DNA from: Cochliopodium minus
Lineage: Eukaryota > Discosea > Himatismenida > Cochliopodiidae
Length of the DNA stretch: 17,065 nucleotides
Direction: 5' to 3'
Assembly (NCBI GenBank): GCA_024220525.1
Contig: JAMYWO010000571.1
Coordinates: forward strand, 1 to 17,065
Part shown: positions 1 through 8,420 of the stretch, piece after piece
Position numbering within the stretch: the stretch's first letter is position 1
Layout of the letters: each line of letters opens with the position of its first letter
The notes under the pieces: model-generated
What the model was told of the DNA's origin: nothing
Database searches by the model: none
What the model saw: only the letters and a program-made list of their open reading frames with translations
Program-made: the position numbers and the translations under genes

Positions 1-62
1 ATAAAAAATAAAAAATAAAAAATAAAAAATAAAAAATAAAAAATAAAAAATAAAAAATAAAA
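1..62. repeat. 7-bp AT microsatellite (TAAAAAA)n inside an intron
   Basis: About nine head-to-tail copies of a 7-bp A-rich unit start the window and continue as degenerate A/T repeats to about 110. They lie in the last visible intron of the SPRY gene. Similar A/T simple repeats fill the intron at 277-397. They contain no G or C, so they do not look like a telomere. Confidence 0.85.
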
Positions 63-119
63 AATTTGAAATAAAAATTTTGAAATTTGAAATAAAAATA
101 AGAAACAAAATAATTTTAC

Positions 120-2477
120 CTTCTTTTTGTAAGAAAAAAGACAAAGTCAACTTCTCCATGTCTATCAACAATCCTACGAACAAATATTGCGAAAATTTTA
201 TTTCGGGGGTATTGTCTTCTATTTCTCCAATGCTGTTGCAGATTGTTTGAGGTCCCATCACCCACACTTTGTCATCCTGAAAAAAAATAATAAAATAAAA
301 AATAAAAATAAAATGAAAAATAAAAAATAATAAAATAATAAAATAATAAATAATAAAAATAAAAAATAAAAAATATAAAAATATAAAAATATTTTACACT
401 TCTTGGCTCTTCTTCACAATCGATATCTCCTTCTACAGAAGTACACAAACCAATGTAAACCTCACTAACTTTCTCTAAGCACAACTCAACATAGAAAATA
501 GAACTTCTCCCATTCTGAGTTTGGAACACAAAGTCGGATAGAATGTTCTCGTAGGTGGTGAGATTAATCGTTGAAAAAACGGTTTTGTTTTCGTTCAGAT
601 TGATCTATAGAAAAAATAATTATTATTAAAAAATAAAATCATTTGTTTCATAAAAAAAAAAATTTAAAATTTGTTAACAAATTTGAAATTTGAAATTTAA
701 AAATTTAATCAAAGAATTTTTTCACTAAGAAAATTTGTTTTCTAAAATTAATAAACTAAAAAATTATTATGTTTGAATGAATATATTCCCCATATAAATA
801 AATTATTAAAATAGAACTATTTCTTACGTTTTGACCTTTGTAATTCTGGTTCCAATAAACAAGGTCGAACTTGCCCAAAGTGGAAGCAAAACAGCTGGGA
901 GAATAAACAACAGGAGGGAGTTGGAGATTAACGCCACAAGAATAATTTACAATGCTCAAAGTGGTCTCCTTATTGGAACAAGCGAAAACACGCAAAGGAA
1001 TGTCAGCGGAGAGTTTTAAAAAATTAATTTCTTTTCCGTTGAAATGAAATGAAACCTTTTTGTTGTCAAAATCGATGGTGAGACCTAGGTTACCTTGTTC
1101 TTCGATCACATCTGCGAAATTTTCTGTGGAGAGGGTGTGGTACTTGGTGTTAAAAATCGTTTTGGGGCCGATTATCCATACGAGGTCAGTGCTGCGTGGT
1201 GTGGCATCCAGATTGAACTTTTCTTTTTCTTTCGTTGAAAATATTTTAATTGTACAAAAAAAATTTTAAAGTTTTCTATTTCATGATTTCTATTATCTGT
1301 TTAATTACTTCATCATTCAGGAATTATGTTTTTTAAATGATTATTTATAATGTTAAATTATTGGTTGAAGAAATAATAAATTTTTTTTGTGAGAATTTAA
1401 TCTGCCATATAATTTGGATCAATTTTTATATCTCAAGATTAGATACTATATAATTGATCAATGAGATCCAAATAATCATATTTTATGTTGATTAATATTG
1501 ATCCATAATTACAATCATTTTTACTAACAAATTTTCATTTATAAAAATATTATTAATAATCAGACTGATTGATTCAATTGAAATTATTTTATAGATCAAG
1601 CCATTAAAAACCACTTATTCAATTAAATTTTTTATTTACCCTCATGTGATGAAATGCCCAGAAATAAATTTTTGCTTGATTTATCAATGTGAAATTCAAA
1701 GTGATGCACACCATTCTTGAAACTGTTGTGGCTCATGATGCAGCTATAATTGGCGCCACTGGCAGAAAAAGATTTATTGTCCAGCGAGATTTTGGTATTC
1801 TTTCCCCTCAAAGTATTGGACCATCCATCATTCAAATTAACAGATGATGACGATGGACTATTTCTTAAAGTATTGGTAACAAATTTAATAATATCTTGCT
1901 CAAATAATTTGGCGAATTTAAAGATTGATATTTTATCTTTGTAGATGATATTCTCCTCTAATTCTTTCCTTATCAAATTCTTATCATTTTGTGTCTTGCA
2001 TTCTTCTATAACTTCCAAAAACCCATAGATAAATCTTTCCTTATCCTTGGCGAACAGCCTGCCCTTATAATTCTGCAACCAATAGGTCCTCGATAAATTC
2101 CCACTGTTGGATAATGCACTCTCTATTACATTATCGATCAAATGACTTCTATCTTCATCCATTTGCTTCTCTTCATTATCATCATCTAGAAATTTGAGCA
2201 TATTGCAAGCCCAATCCTTTATTTCTGTTTGTGAAAACATATTTTGCACTTGTTGCACTCTTACTTCATCTGTTTCCAAAAAAACTGAGATTATCATCTT
2301 CATGAATATCTCTTCTTCATCATTAAGGTTTATCTCTCCCTTTATCTCTTCCACCAATGCTTTTATCAAATCGCCCTTGTTTACCTTAAGCAATCCGTTG
2401 AACTTTCTCCTCCACAGATTCCTCAATGATTCTGGATTGATTTTGTCTATTATCCTATTTGACAGCACACTATTCAT
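120..2477 (-). CDS. Tandem SPRY-domain protein, four exons seen, 3' end beyond the window
   Basis: The gene reads right to left. Exons are 2477-1640, 1228-828, 604-398 and 276-120; introns are 1639-1229, 827-605, 397-277 and 119 to the left edge. Donors are gtaaat, gtaaga, gtaaaa and gtaaaa. Acceptors include ctatag and a T-run plus cag. Phases are 1, 0, 0, 1, and all joins keep the frame (about 534 residues to the edge). The acceptor of exon 2 is weak, and 1222 would also keep frame. The first ATG is at 2477. Residues 1-220 form a helical, acidic, unrecognised N-terminal region. Residues about 225-400 form SPRY domain 1 (GVHHFEFHIDK, LFLGISS, DLVWIIGP, LGLTIDFDNKKVSFHFNG). A second SPRY follows (SIFYVELCLEK, VYIGLCTS, DDKVWVMGPQTI, FVGLLIDMEKLTLSFFL). 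SPRY domains bind proteins, often as adaptors in ubiquitin or immune pathways; the partner here is unknown. The SPRY calls are strong and the exon borders are inferred from motifs. Confidence 0.82.
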
Positions 2478-2549
2478 CCCTCTTTTTATGTTCAAATTTT
2501 TTTTATATTTATTTTTTTTTTATTAGAATCCAAGCTTTAATATGAAACA

Positions 2550-3095
2550 ACAATTGTTATCATGCGGAGATCGGTGTTCCCAAAAAAAAAAAAATACAGG
2601 AAAGAGAGTTGTTACCTGGAATTTTTTACTATGAATCATCTAGGTTCAAAACTTCTCAATCACTTGGGTAACAAATTTCTTTTAAAAAAAAAAATGAAAA
2701 GGATTAGCAATGGATATCATTCAAACCATCTTTTGTTCTATTGTTGTAAAAAATATTAAGTTTGTCATGAAAAATAAATCACAATTAATTATAGTTAATG
2801 GAGATTTATATGGTATAGGAAATAATAGCTGGTCAATTGGGAATTGGGAAAGATATAGAACAGACAGCCAATTTTATTGAAGAACGATAAAAATATAAAA
2901 TCTATTTGTTTGGGAGATCTTCTATAAAAATGGAGATTTATTTTCATTTGGATAGAATCTGGACAATTAGGAAAAGGAAATAATGAAAATCAATATGAAG
3001 AAGTATTGGTGATGAATGATCCAACAATCAAATTAATTTCATGTGGAGTCATACAATGATTTACAAAGATAATGGAGAATTGTTTATTTTTATTT
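2550..3095 (+). pseudogene. RCC1-repeat protein remnant, frameshifted
   Basis: Pieces typical of RCC1 (beta-propeller) repeats appear in order but in different frames. They are LLSCGDRCS near 2555, ISNGYHSNHLL near 2703, NGDLYGIGNNS at about 2797-2828, GQLGIGKDIEQTAN at about 2830-2872, GDLFSFG near 2934, GQLGKGNNENQYEEV at about 2960-3005, IKLISCG near 3030, and SHTMIYKDNGELF at about 3048-3086. The G-D-L-(Y/F)-x-x-G, G-Q-L-G-x-G and I-x-C-G-x-x-H signatures recur at the roughly 50-residue spacing of the family. At least four frame changes and several stops separate them, and no open frame covers more than one repeat. Introns cannot explain all the breaks, because some fall inside single motifs with no splice sites. 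I read it as the decayed relic of one gene. The family call is good; the original ends are unknown. Confidence 0.72.
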
Positions 3096-3096
3096 T

Positions 3097-4139
3097 TTAT
3101 TTTTATAATCTATATAATCATATATTATTTAATTTATTATTTGTTTATTATAATTTCTTTTGTAATTTATTATAATTTCTTTTGTAATTTTGAGTCAATT
3201 AAAATAAAAAATTGACCCAAAATTTAATAAAATAAAAAATCAAGTCCTGAACTAAAAATTTTTCTACAAAAGTTGTGGACGAATGAACAATCCTCACCGA
3301 CAAACCAATTCAAGCAGTAAACAAAAAGTCCTAGTGTGAGATACATTCTCTTGTATCATCTTCAATACTTATTGTTCGTTTGTTACTTGTCCATCACGAA
3401 GTATAACTAAAATGGTGAGTTGGAACACCTCCATTATTGAATTTCCTTCATTCACCTTTTATAATAATTTTCCTATAAATAAAAAAATAAAAGAATAAAG
3501 AATAAAAAAATAAAAATAAAAAAATAAAAAAATAAAAAAAATTAAAAAAAAAAATAATAAAAAAGTTGAATATTCGAGATTTGATTATGCAAAAATGGAA
3601 AATATAAGATTGAATTTTGAGGTGATTGAAGAAAAAATGTTTTGTTGAGAGGAATATATCTTATGGTAAAAGATACGCTAACATTATACCCCCTACTAAA
3701 TAAAAATTGGATCATGTTCAAATTTGTTAGTACCGGTGAATTAATTAATATTATTCTGAATGATTATCTTTTTTTTTCAAATCATTTATAATGATTTTAA
3801 ATAATGCGCAAAATTTTTTAAAATCATAATGCATAATGAATTATAATCGTAAAATTTGAGGAAAAAATCTTTGATCGACCGTGGATCATGTTCAAAATAA
3901 AATTAGCTTTAATTTCATTCTCTGAAAATATATTTAAAAATAATAAATCAACATTTTAAATTTGAAGAATTTTTAATTTATAAAATAAATTTTTTTTTAC
4001 ATTAATTTAAAAAACCTCACACTACTCAATTATGAATAAAAAAAGGATTTTGCAACTAAAATTGTAGGCTTGTAATCATTAAAAAAAACCAATGAATAAC
4101 ATCTTTATGTCTTTGTCTCCTCTTTCCCCTTCCAACTCA
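3097..4139. other. AT-rich stretch without a recognisable gene
   Basis: This holds A/T simple repeats (3478-3560), a duplicated TTATAATTTCTTTTGTAA block around 3147-3190, a hairpin at 3186-3224, and a 15-bp direct repeat TGGATCATGTTCAAA at 3708-3722 and 3882-3896. A slightly GC-richer patch at 3240-3470 has a 28-codon open frame from ATG 3412, too short to call. A short open stretch near 3563-3640 also gives no family match that I can see. Confidence 0.6.
3186..3224. repeat. Short inverted repeat able to form a hairpin
   Basis: Arms of 15 bases at 3186-3200 and 3210-3224 are reverse complements except for one position, around a 9-base A/T loop. It lies just downstream of the RCC1 remnant, so it may be a transcript-end relic or a mobile-element end. 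Its function is unknown. Confidence 0.6.
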
Positions 4140-4660
4140 ATATAAATGAATTATTATTGGATACAATAGAAAGATTGAGTTTTTATGATAAGAGCTTATT
4201 TCAATAAAACAGTTGAACCAATTGAAAACGGGAAGCCATTATTTCTAGATCTTTTATATAAAAGAGAATGGGTGACACCTCATTTAATTCAACTGTTCCT
4301 AGATTATGAATGTGAAATAAAAAGTCATAAAAAAGATCTGACTGAATCTGCGCTTTGTTTTCAATGAATAAATGAATCTTGTACCGTAGAGATGATAAAA
4401 ATATTGATGGGTATTCATAAAATCAGGTTTTTTTAAATTGATTAATTGTAACGCCTTATTTTTTCTCTCTGTTCCAAACCGTCTTAGAAACACCGATCTA
4501 CTAAAATACATAATTGATCTGATATGCAATTTTTTTTACTGGGATAATAAGTATATCATCTCTATTTAAAGCACTCCTCTTGAAAAAAAGAAAATGTTCT
4601 ATAGATCACATTAGACTATTCTGGGAAGGCGGATAAGATATTGAAAAAATGATAAAAGAA
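4140..4660 (+). pseudogene. Ankyrin-repeat protein remnant
   Basis: Several ankyrin-like helix pairs can be read in shifting frames. At 4215-4366 the frame reads GKPLFLDLLYKREWVTPH, then LIQLFLDYECEIKSHKKDL and TESALCF, matching the pattern x-T-P-L-x-x-A-(x)n-I-x-L-L-L-x-x-G-A-(D/E)-I-(N/K). It continues as CTVEMIKILMG near 4380-4413. A further open stretch at 4436-4566 contains ALFFLSVPN and RNTDLLKYIIDL. IDHIRLFWEGG near 4599-4632 recalls another inner helix plus the G-G-A-D turn. Stops and frame changes lie between the pieces, so no functional product is expected. Single matches are loose; the call rests on their serial spacing of about 30-40 codons. It ends near the antiparallel polymerase remnant. 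Confidence 0.55.
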
Positions 4661-4669
4661 ATAATCACT

Positions 4670-5070
4670 CCAAAACACATGATACTGAATTCGTAAATAC
4701 CTTAAGTTTAGATTTGTTTTTGTTTTAAAACTTTGAAAAGTCACTTCTTTGTATTGGAAAGTCAATACCTTTAATTACCTCTTTCATACATTTTTTGTAA
4801 GAACTTGCTCGGTTCACATTGTTTCTCATATAAAGATTTAAAGAAAGATATGAAAAAACAAAACATGTTTAACTTTATTTTTAATGTTACAAACTGATTT
4901 CCACCTTGCATCCTTTAAAACATCTGTTAACTCTCTGTATGTTCCTCCTCTTAAAGGTCTATAAATTACAATTGAAATAATATAGTCATTCATCTCATCA
5001 AATACCCAATCAGATCCCAATGCAATTGTTGTTTCTAGTAGTTTAATAAAATTATCAGATATGAAAAAAT
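4670..5070 (-). pseudogene. Maverick/Polinton-like DNA polymerase B leader region, remnant
   Basis: Read leftward from about 5070, an open frame to 4838 contains LETTIALGSDWVFDEMNDY, then RPLRGGTYRELTDVL and KSVCNIKNK. After a frame change come FCFF and, at about 4812-4735, NRASSYKKCMKEVIKGIDFP and QRSDFSKF. The order PLRGxxY-x-L-P/T, x-x-I-N-x-K-N-x-D-N-x-C-F, then R-x-x-x-Y and (D)GI-(D/E)-FP-(x)n-FxK(F/Y) is what I recall upstream of the family B polymerase in Maverick/Polinton DNA transposons and related unannotated proteins in many eukaryotes. No polymerase catalytic motifs, integrase or capsid genes were found nearby, so this is a fragment. It has a stop after SKF and at least one frameshift. 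The family assignment is from memory of the pattern, not a search. Confidence 0.5.
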
Positions 5071-5072
5071 AA

Positions 5073-5335
5073 GGAATAATTGAAAATATAAATATAATAG
5101 TTGAATATAATAAGGCATTAAAATCGCTTTCACTGCAGGGAAATGAGAACGTTTATTATCAAGATGTTAGATGTTTTATTTTTTATAATTCTTCTTTAAT
5201 GGAGAGATTGATAATTAGTATTCATCAAAAATTAGAAATATTATATATTGGATTTTGTGCTGAAGTGTGAATATTCGTGAAGAGGAAGAATTTCACATCA
5301 CCCTCATTGCAATCTCTTGGTGGAACAGATAAGAG
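5073..5335 (+). pseudogene. Unrecognised coding remnant, weakly SPRY-like
   Basis: A frame of about 65 codons is open from 5073 to a TGA near 5268. It includes GNENVYYQDVRCFIFYN and KLEILYIGFCAEV, followed in another frame by NIREEEEFHITL. The (I/V)YIGxC element followed by acidic residues resembles the centre of the second SPRY domain at 398-604. There is no start codon, splice sites are not obvious, and the match is short. Relationship to SPRY is a guess; composition supports former coding sequence. Confidence 0.3.
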
Positions 5336-5377
5336 TTCCTATTCTAAAATTTGAAATAATTTTGGGAAAAAAAATAA

Positions 5378-5563
5378 AAATGGAAGAATATCAAGTCAAA
5401 ACAAAAAACCCAACAAAGTAAATGTAATATTCCTTTGTTTATAGAAAATATTAAAGTTGCAAAATCGCTGTGCTATAAAAAGATGAATGGATTTAGACTC
5501 TCCTCTAAATATAGGCTGACTAAGATGCTTGTTCTTTTAGAGAAACTCTTCAGCTTCCTGAAT
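5378..5563 (+). pseudogene. Unrecognised open fragment of about 62 codons
   Basis: A frame without ATG runs from about 5378 to a TGA at 5563, containing PLFIENIKVAKSLCYKKMNG and LSSKYRLTKMLVLLEKL. It is richer in GC than its surroundings and has a balanced residue mix, so it may be an old exon. Slightly downstream, near 5637-5665, GNLFSFG in another frame recalls an RCC1 strand. No family can be named with confidence. Confidence 0.25.
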
Positions 5564-5699
5564 TGAAAATAGGGAATTAATGTAGAATTGAACAACAGTT
5601 TAATATTCCTTGTACGGAAAATCTACAGAAATGAAAGCAAGGAAACTTATTCTCATTTGGAGTATTGAAGATCTTTTAAAACATTAACACTCAAAATTT

Positions 5700-6265
5700 C
5701 TCTCAACCCAACACAACAAACAGCAACTTAGGAACTCTCTTTACAAGATGAAATCTCCGAGCAACAACATGCCCTTTCCCAAGTTTTTCCAAATTCAGTG
5801 TTGCAATTTTATATTTCATTCTCCTATTCCTCCTCTTCTCATTTGAAGATATCTCAATCAATCCATTTGGAGCAATATTTTTTGTATCAAAATTGGAATG
5901 AGTAATCTCTTAGTGCTTGATAATCAAATAAATTACTAAGTGTAGTTTTTGTAATTTTTGTTTCATTCTGTGTGGATAGATAATTTTTATATGAAATTTG
6001 ATTATTTCCCAATATATTTTTGTTTCATTCTTACTATCATCACTTCTTGATCCTTTTTATGCAATATTAATTTATCTCCTTCTTTTAGATTCCATTTTAT
6101 GTTATCGCTATCACATTTCTTGCATTTCAAACATAAACATAATTTCTTTTCTCATCCTCCACATTCTATAATTTTTTTATTTTTTGAAATTTTTATTATC
6201 CTTCTTATAATTATTATTGCATTCACCATTACATACTCCTTTAGATATCAATAAGAATGAAAGCC
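5700..6265 (-). pseudogene. Cysteine-rich coding remnant of unknown family
   Basis: Reading leftward, coding-like pieces appear in changing frames. GVCNGECNNNYKK at about 6242-6204 is followed by IIECGG, then KLCLCLKCKKCDSDNIKW and EGDKLILHKKDQEVMIV down to about 6012. Next come SYKNYLSTQNETKITK and LSNLFDYQALRDYSFQF to about 5903, then DTKNIAPNGLIEISSNE and NLEKLGKGHVVARRFHLV to a stop near 5703. Each open stretch covers 40-65 codons and they join by one-base shifts. The dense cysteines suggest a metal-binding segment. I do not recognise the family. No start codon clearly belongs to it, although an ATG lies slightly upstream near 6290. It appears to be a decayed single gene. Confidence 0.4.
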
Positions 6266-6269
6266 TTTT

Positions 6270-7690
6270 ATTATATCACTTTCATTCTCCATTTATAAAA
6301 ATGACTGAAATTTTTTTATTTAATTTTCACAGATTTATATCTTTCAGTTGATATATTGTTTATCCTCTTTCATTTGAACTCAAAAATCTTCTTCAAGGAT
6401 ATGATGTTTCTGCACATTTAATTTAATTTCAGAAAAAAACAAAATGTATTTTTCAGAGAATTTTTACCCAAAGATGTAATTAACCAATAGCTAATAAATT
6501 AAAATTAACAAACAAGATAAAAACTTTAGAATGTTCACAATGCTCTTCTCGGACAAATTAAAAGAATAATAAATAACTCAAGATTCAAAAAAATTTTGAA
6601 AAGTTAGCAAAATAAAAGATTTTAACCAATAATAATAATGAATTATATTTAAACTACATATTACTAATAAAAAAAACATTAAATATGTTTGTATTAACAA
6701 AGATCTAGTTACTCTCTTCAAACCAATCATCAAACTTGAGCTTCCACCTATTCATTTCTCCAACAGGAAAAACCAAAATGGACAATACAACTTCGAGAAT
6801 AATGGAATGAGTGTACCTATGATTCTTTTGTTGAAATCATCTGGGAAAGAGTATGGCACAACATGCAATATTAGAGATGAAATTAACTTTAATTACATCT
6901 TTAATGGAGGTATGATAAAAACAATCAAACATACAAGTTGGTAAAAAAAAAACTAAAATTGAACCAATTTATCAATATTCCAGAAATCAAAGTCAAAACA
7001 ACAATACTATTACATTTAATCCAATTTAAACTACTTGAAATTACAATTTAATAAAAATGAACAATTAATTAAAATAATCTTTCAATGAAAATGTGGGGGT
7101 CCCTTGGATGGTAGTTTTTCTCTTAAAAATCATTGCAGATGAAAGCACAGTGACGCCAAAGTCTCATAAATACTACTACTTAATGCTGAAATAAAAAAGC
7201 AAATCTTTATTAAATTTTTAATATTTTAAATCTAGATACTAGTACATTCATCTCACATATTTCTTTGATTTTCCTTTTCTTTTAAAAAATTAAATTAATT
7301 AAATTGAATAAATTATAATTAATGAAATTTATTCAGTGAATTATAAATTTATTCAATTCAAGGAAGACTTAAAATTTGAAGAGAAGTTTTTTGAAAGATT
7401 TTTTATAAAGTTTTTTCGAGCACACTCTAAAACAAATGAATAGATCAAAAATAAAATAATTCTTTCCTAACGATATCTTAATATATACCTGATATCATAT
7501 CATGCAATTTTTTATTGAAAAATTTTTTGTAAAAATAATTTTTATTTTTGGTACAAAAATAATTTTTATTTTATCTCAAAGATACAATTTGAATGTTTTT
7601 CTATCAGACAATTTTAATGGTAATTCAAAATTTGTAATCTCTCCTTTAATATGAAGTGATTAATTCTTTTGTATGTTGTATATTTGGTTA
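6270..7690. other. Mostly non-coding AT-rich stretch with one open island
   Basis: At 6705-6943 on the plus strand a frame of about 80 codons is open (KLELPPIHFSNRKNQNGQYN, SSGKEYGTTCNIRDEINFN), with its first ATG only at about 6807. GC is visibly higher than in the flanks, so this may be an exon or its relic; no domain is recognised. A second GC-richer patch at 7090-7190 has about 38 open codons. The rest is A/T-rich, including a hairpin at 7302-7358 and a duplicated AAAAATAATTTTTATTTT block at about 7531-7572. Confidence 0.45.
7302..7358. repeat. Inverted repeat, 19-20 bp arms
   Basis: The left arm 7302-7320 and right arm 7339-7358 are reverse complements apart from one extra base, separated by 18 bases. 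It could fold as a hairpin or mark the end of a small mobile element. No gene lies nearby to suggest a role. Confidence 0.6.
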
Positions 7691-7697
7691 AGCTTGC

Positions 7698-8126
7698 TTA
7701 TATCCCATCCAAATATCTCCCAAATGTGCAGTAGATGATGGATTGTTGTTTTATTTTTTGTTTCTGAATATTCGTAAAGTTGTATAAGAAAAAGAGGGTT
7801 CTAGCAAAGATGATATACCATTCAATTATCTCCCAAATGTGCTGTAGTTGATGAATCTTTGTTTTGTTTTTTATATTGGTGAGTTGTACAATAAATTGAA
7901 ACACCTGCTTCCATTTATATCCCATCCAATTATCTTCCAAATATGCCCTGTTTTTGGAATTCATCATTTGTTTGTTGATTGGTGAAATATTTGATTTGTT
8001 TGAAGTGTATTCCACAACATATTGATCTTTTATAAGATAAATCCCTATTTTTTTAAATATATCTTCATAAAATGCATATAATTCTGATATATATTGGATG
8101 TGGCTATAGAGATAATAAGAATACAT
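7698..8126 (-). CDS. Hypothetical 142-residue ORF over tandem repeats
   Basis: An ATG at 8126 opens a frame of 142 codons ending in TAA. The protein is rich in Tyr, Ile, Lys and Gln, shows no signal peptide or family motif, and has no cysteine pattern. Its C-terminal two thirds overlap three imperfect DNA repeats whose spacing (113 and 104 bases) is not a multiple of three. The same DNA is therefore read as AYLEDNWMGY, then QHIWEIIEWY, then CTFGRYLDG. That argues against conserved coding over this part; the ORF may be fortuitous or a former gene extended by duplication. The N-terminal 60 residues could be real. I recognise no function. Confidence 0.25.
   Translation of the reverse strand: MYSYYLYSHIQYISELYAFYEDIFKKIGIYLIKDQYVVEYTSNKSNISPINKQMMNSKNRAYLEDNWMGYKWKQVFQFIVQLTNIKNKTKIHQLQHIWEIIEWYIIFARTLFFLYNFTNIQKQKIKQQSIIYCTFGRYLDGI
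7701..7950. repeat. Imperfect tandem repeat, 2.5 copies of about 104-113 bp
   Basis: The core TATCCCATCCAATTATCTCC, with small variations, starts at 7701, 7814 and 7918. It is followed by CAAATGTGC and a T/G-rich tail (GTTTTGTTTTTT-like). The third copy is cut short after about 30 bases. Unit lengths differ through small indels. Confidence 0.75.
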
Positions 8127-8254
8127 GGCTATTTTGTTTATATTTAAAAAGATATTTTCATATTACCTATTTTTTTTTAATATTTTTGATTTTGCCCACT
8201 AATTCTAAAATATATTAAGAACAGAACTAAAGAAGTTTAAATTATTTTATTTAT

Positions 8255-8376
8255 AATCAATTTTATGATTGGCTTTGGAAAGATCTGCATTGTTCTTTTT
8301 TGAAATCGGTAAAATCTAATCTAATTGAAAAGGGTTGTAGTTTGATAACAGAAAAAAACGGATTATCATGTATTTA
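8255..8376 (+). pseudogene. Possible single ankyrin-like fragment
   Basis: An open stretch of about 40 codons reads DWLWKDLHCSFLKSVKSNLI then EKGCSLITEKNGLSCI before TAA. LIEKGCSLxTEKNGLSCI resembles the inner helix, loop and start of the next ankyrin repeat (L-L-x-x-G-A-x-(I/L)-x-x-x-x-x-x-G-x-(T/S)-x-(L/I)). It is one repeat only, without start or splice sites, so confidence is low. The rest of 8127-8420 is AT-rich and featureless. Confidence 0.25.
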
Positions 8377-8420
8377 ATTTTTAATTCTAGATTTATTATA
8401 TTTATTGAAAATTTGGATTA

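Noticed and set aside
1-62. Telomeric repeat at the window start
   Set aside because: The unit TAAAAAA has no G or C and lies in an intron of the SPRY gene; similar A/T repeats occur elsewhere in the window.
831-1269. Two plus-strand ORFs over 831-1269
   Set aside because: Shadows of SPRY exon 2, which has family motifs on the minus strand.
4299-4529. 76-codon minus-strand ORF
   Set aside because: It overlaps the ankyrin-like plus-strand reading and has no recognisable motif.
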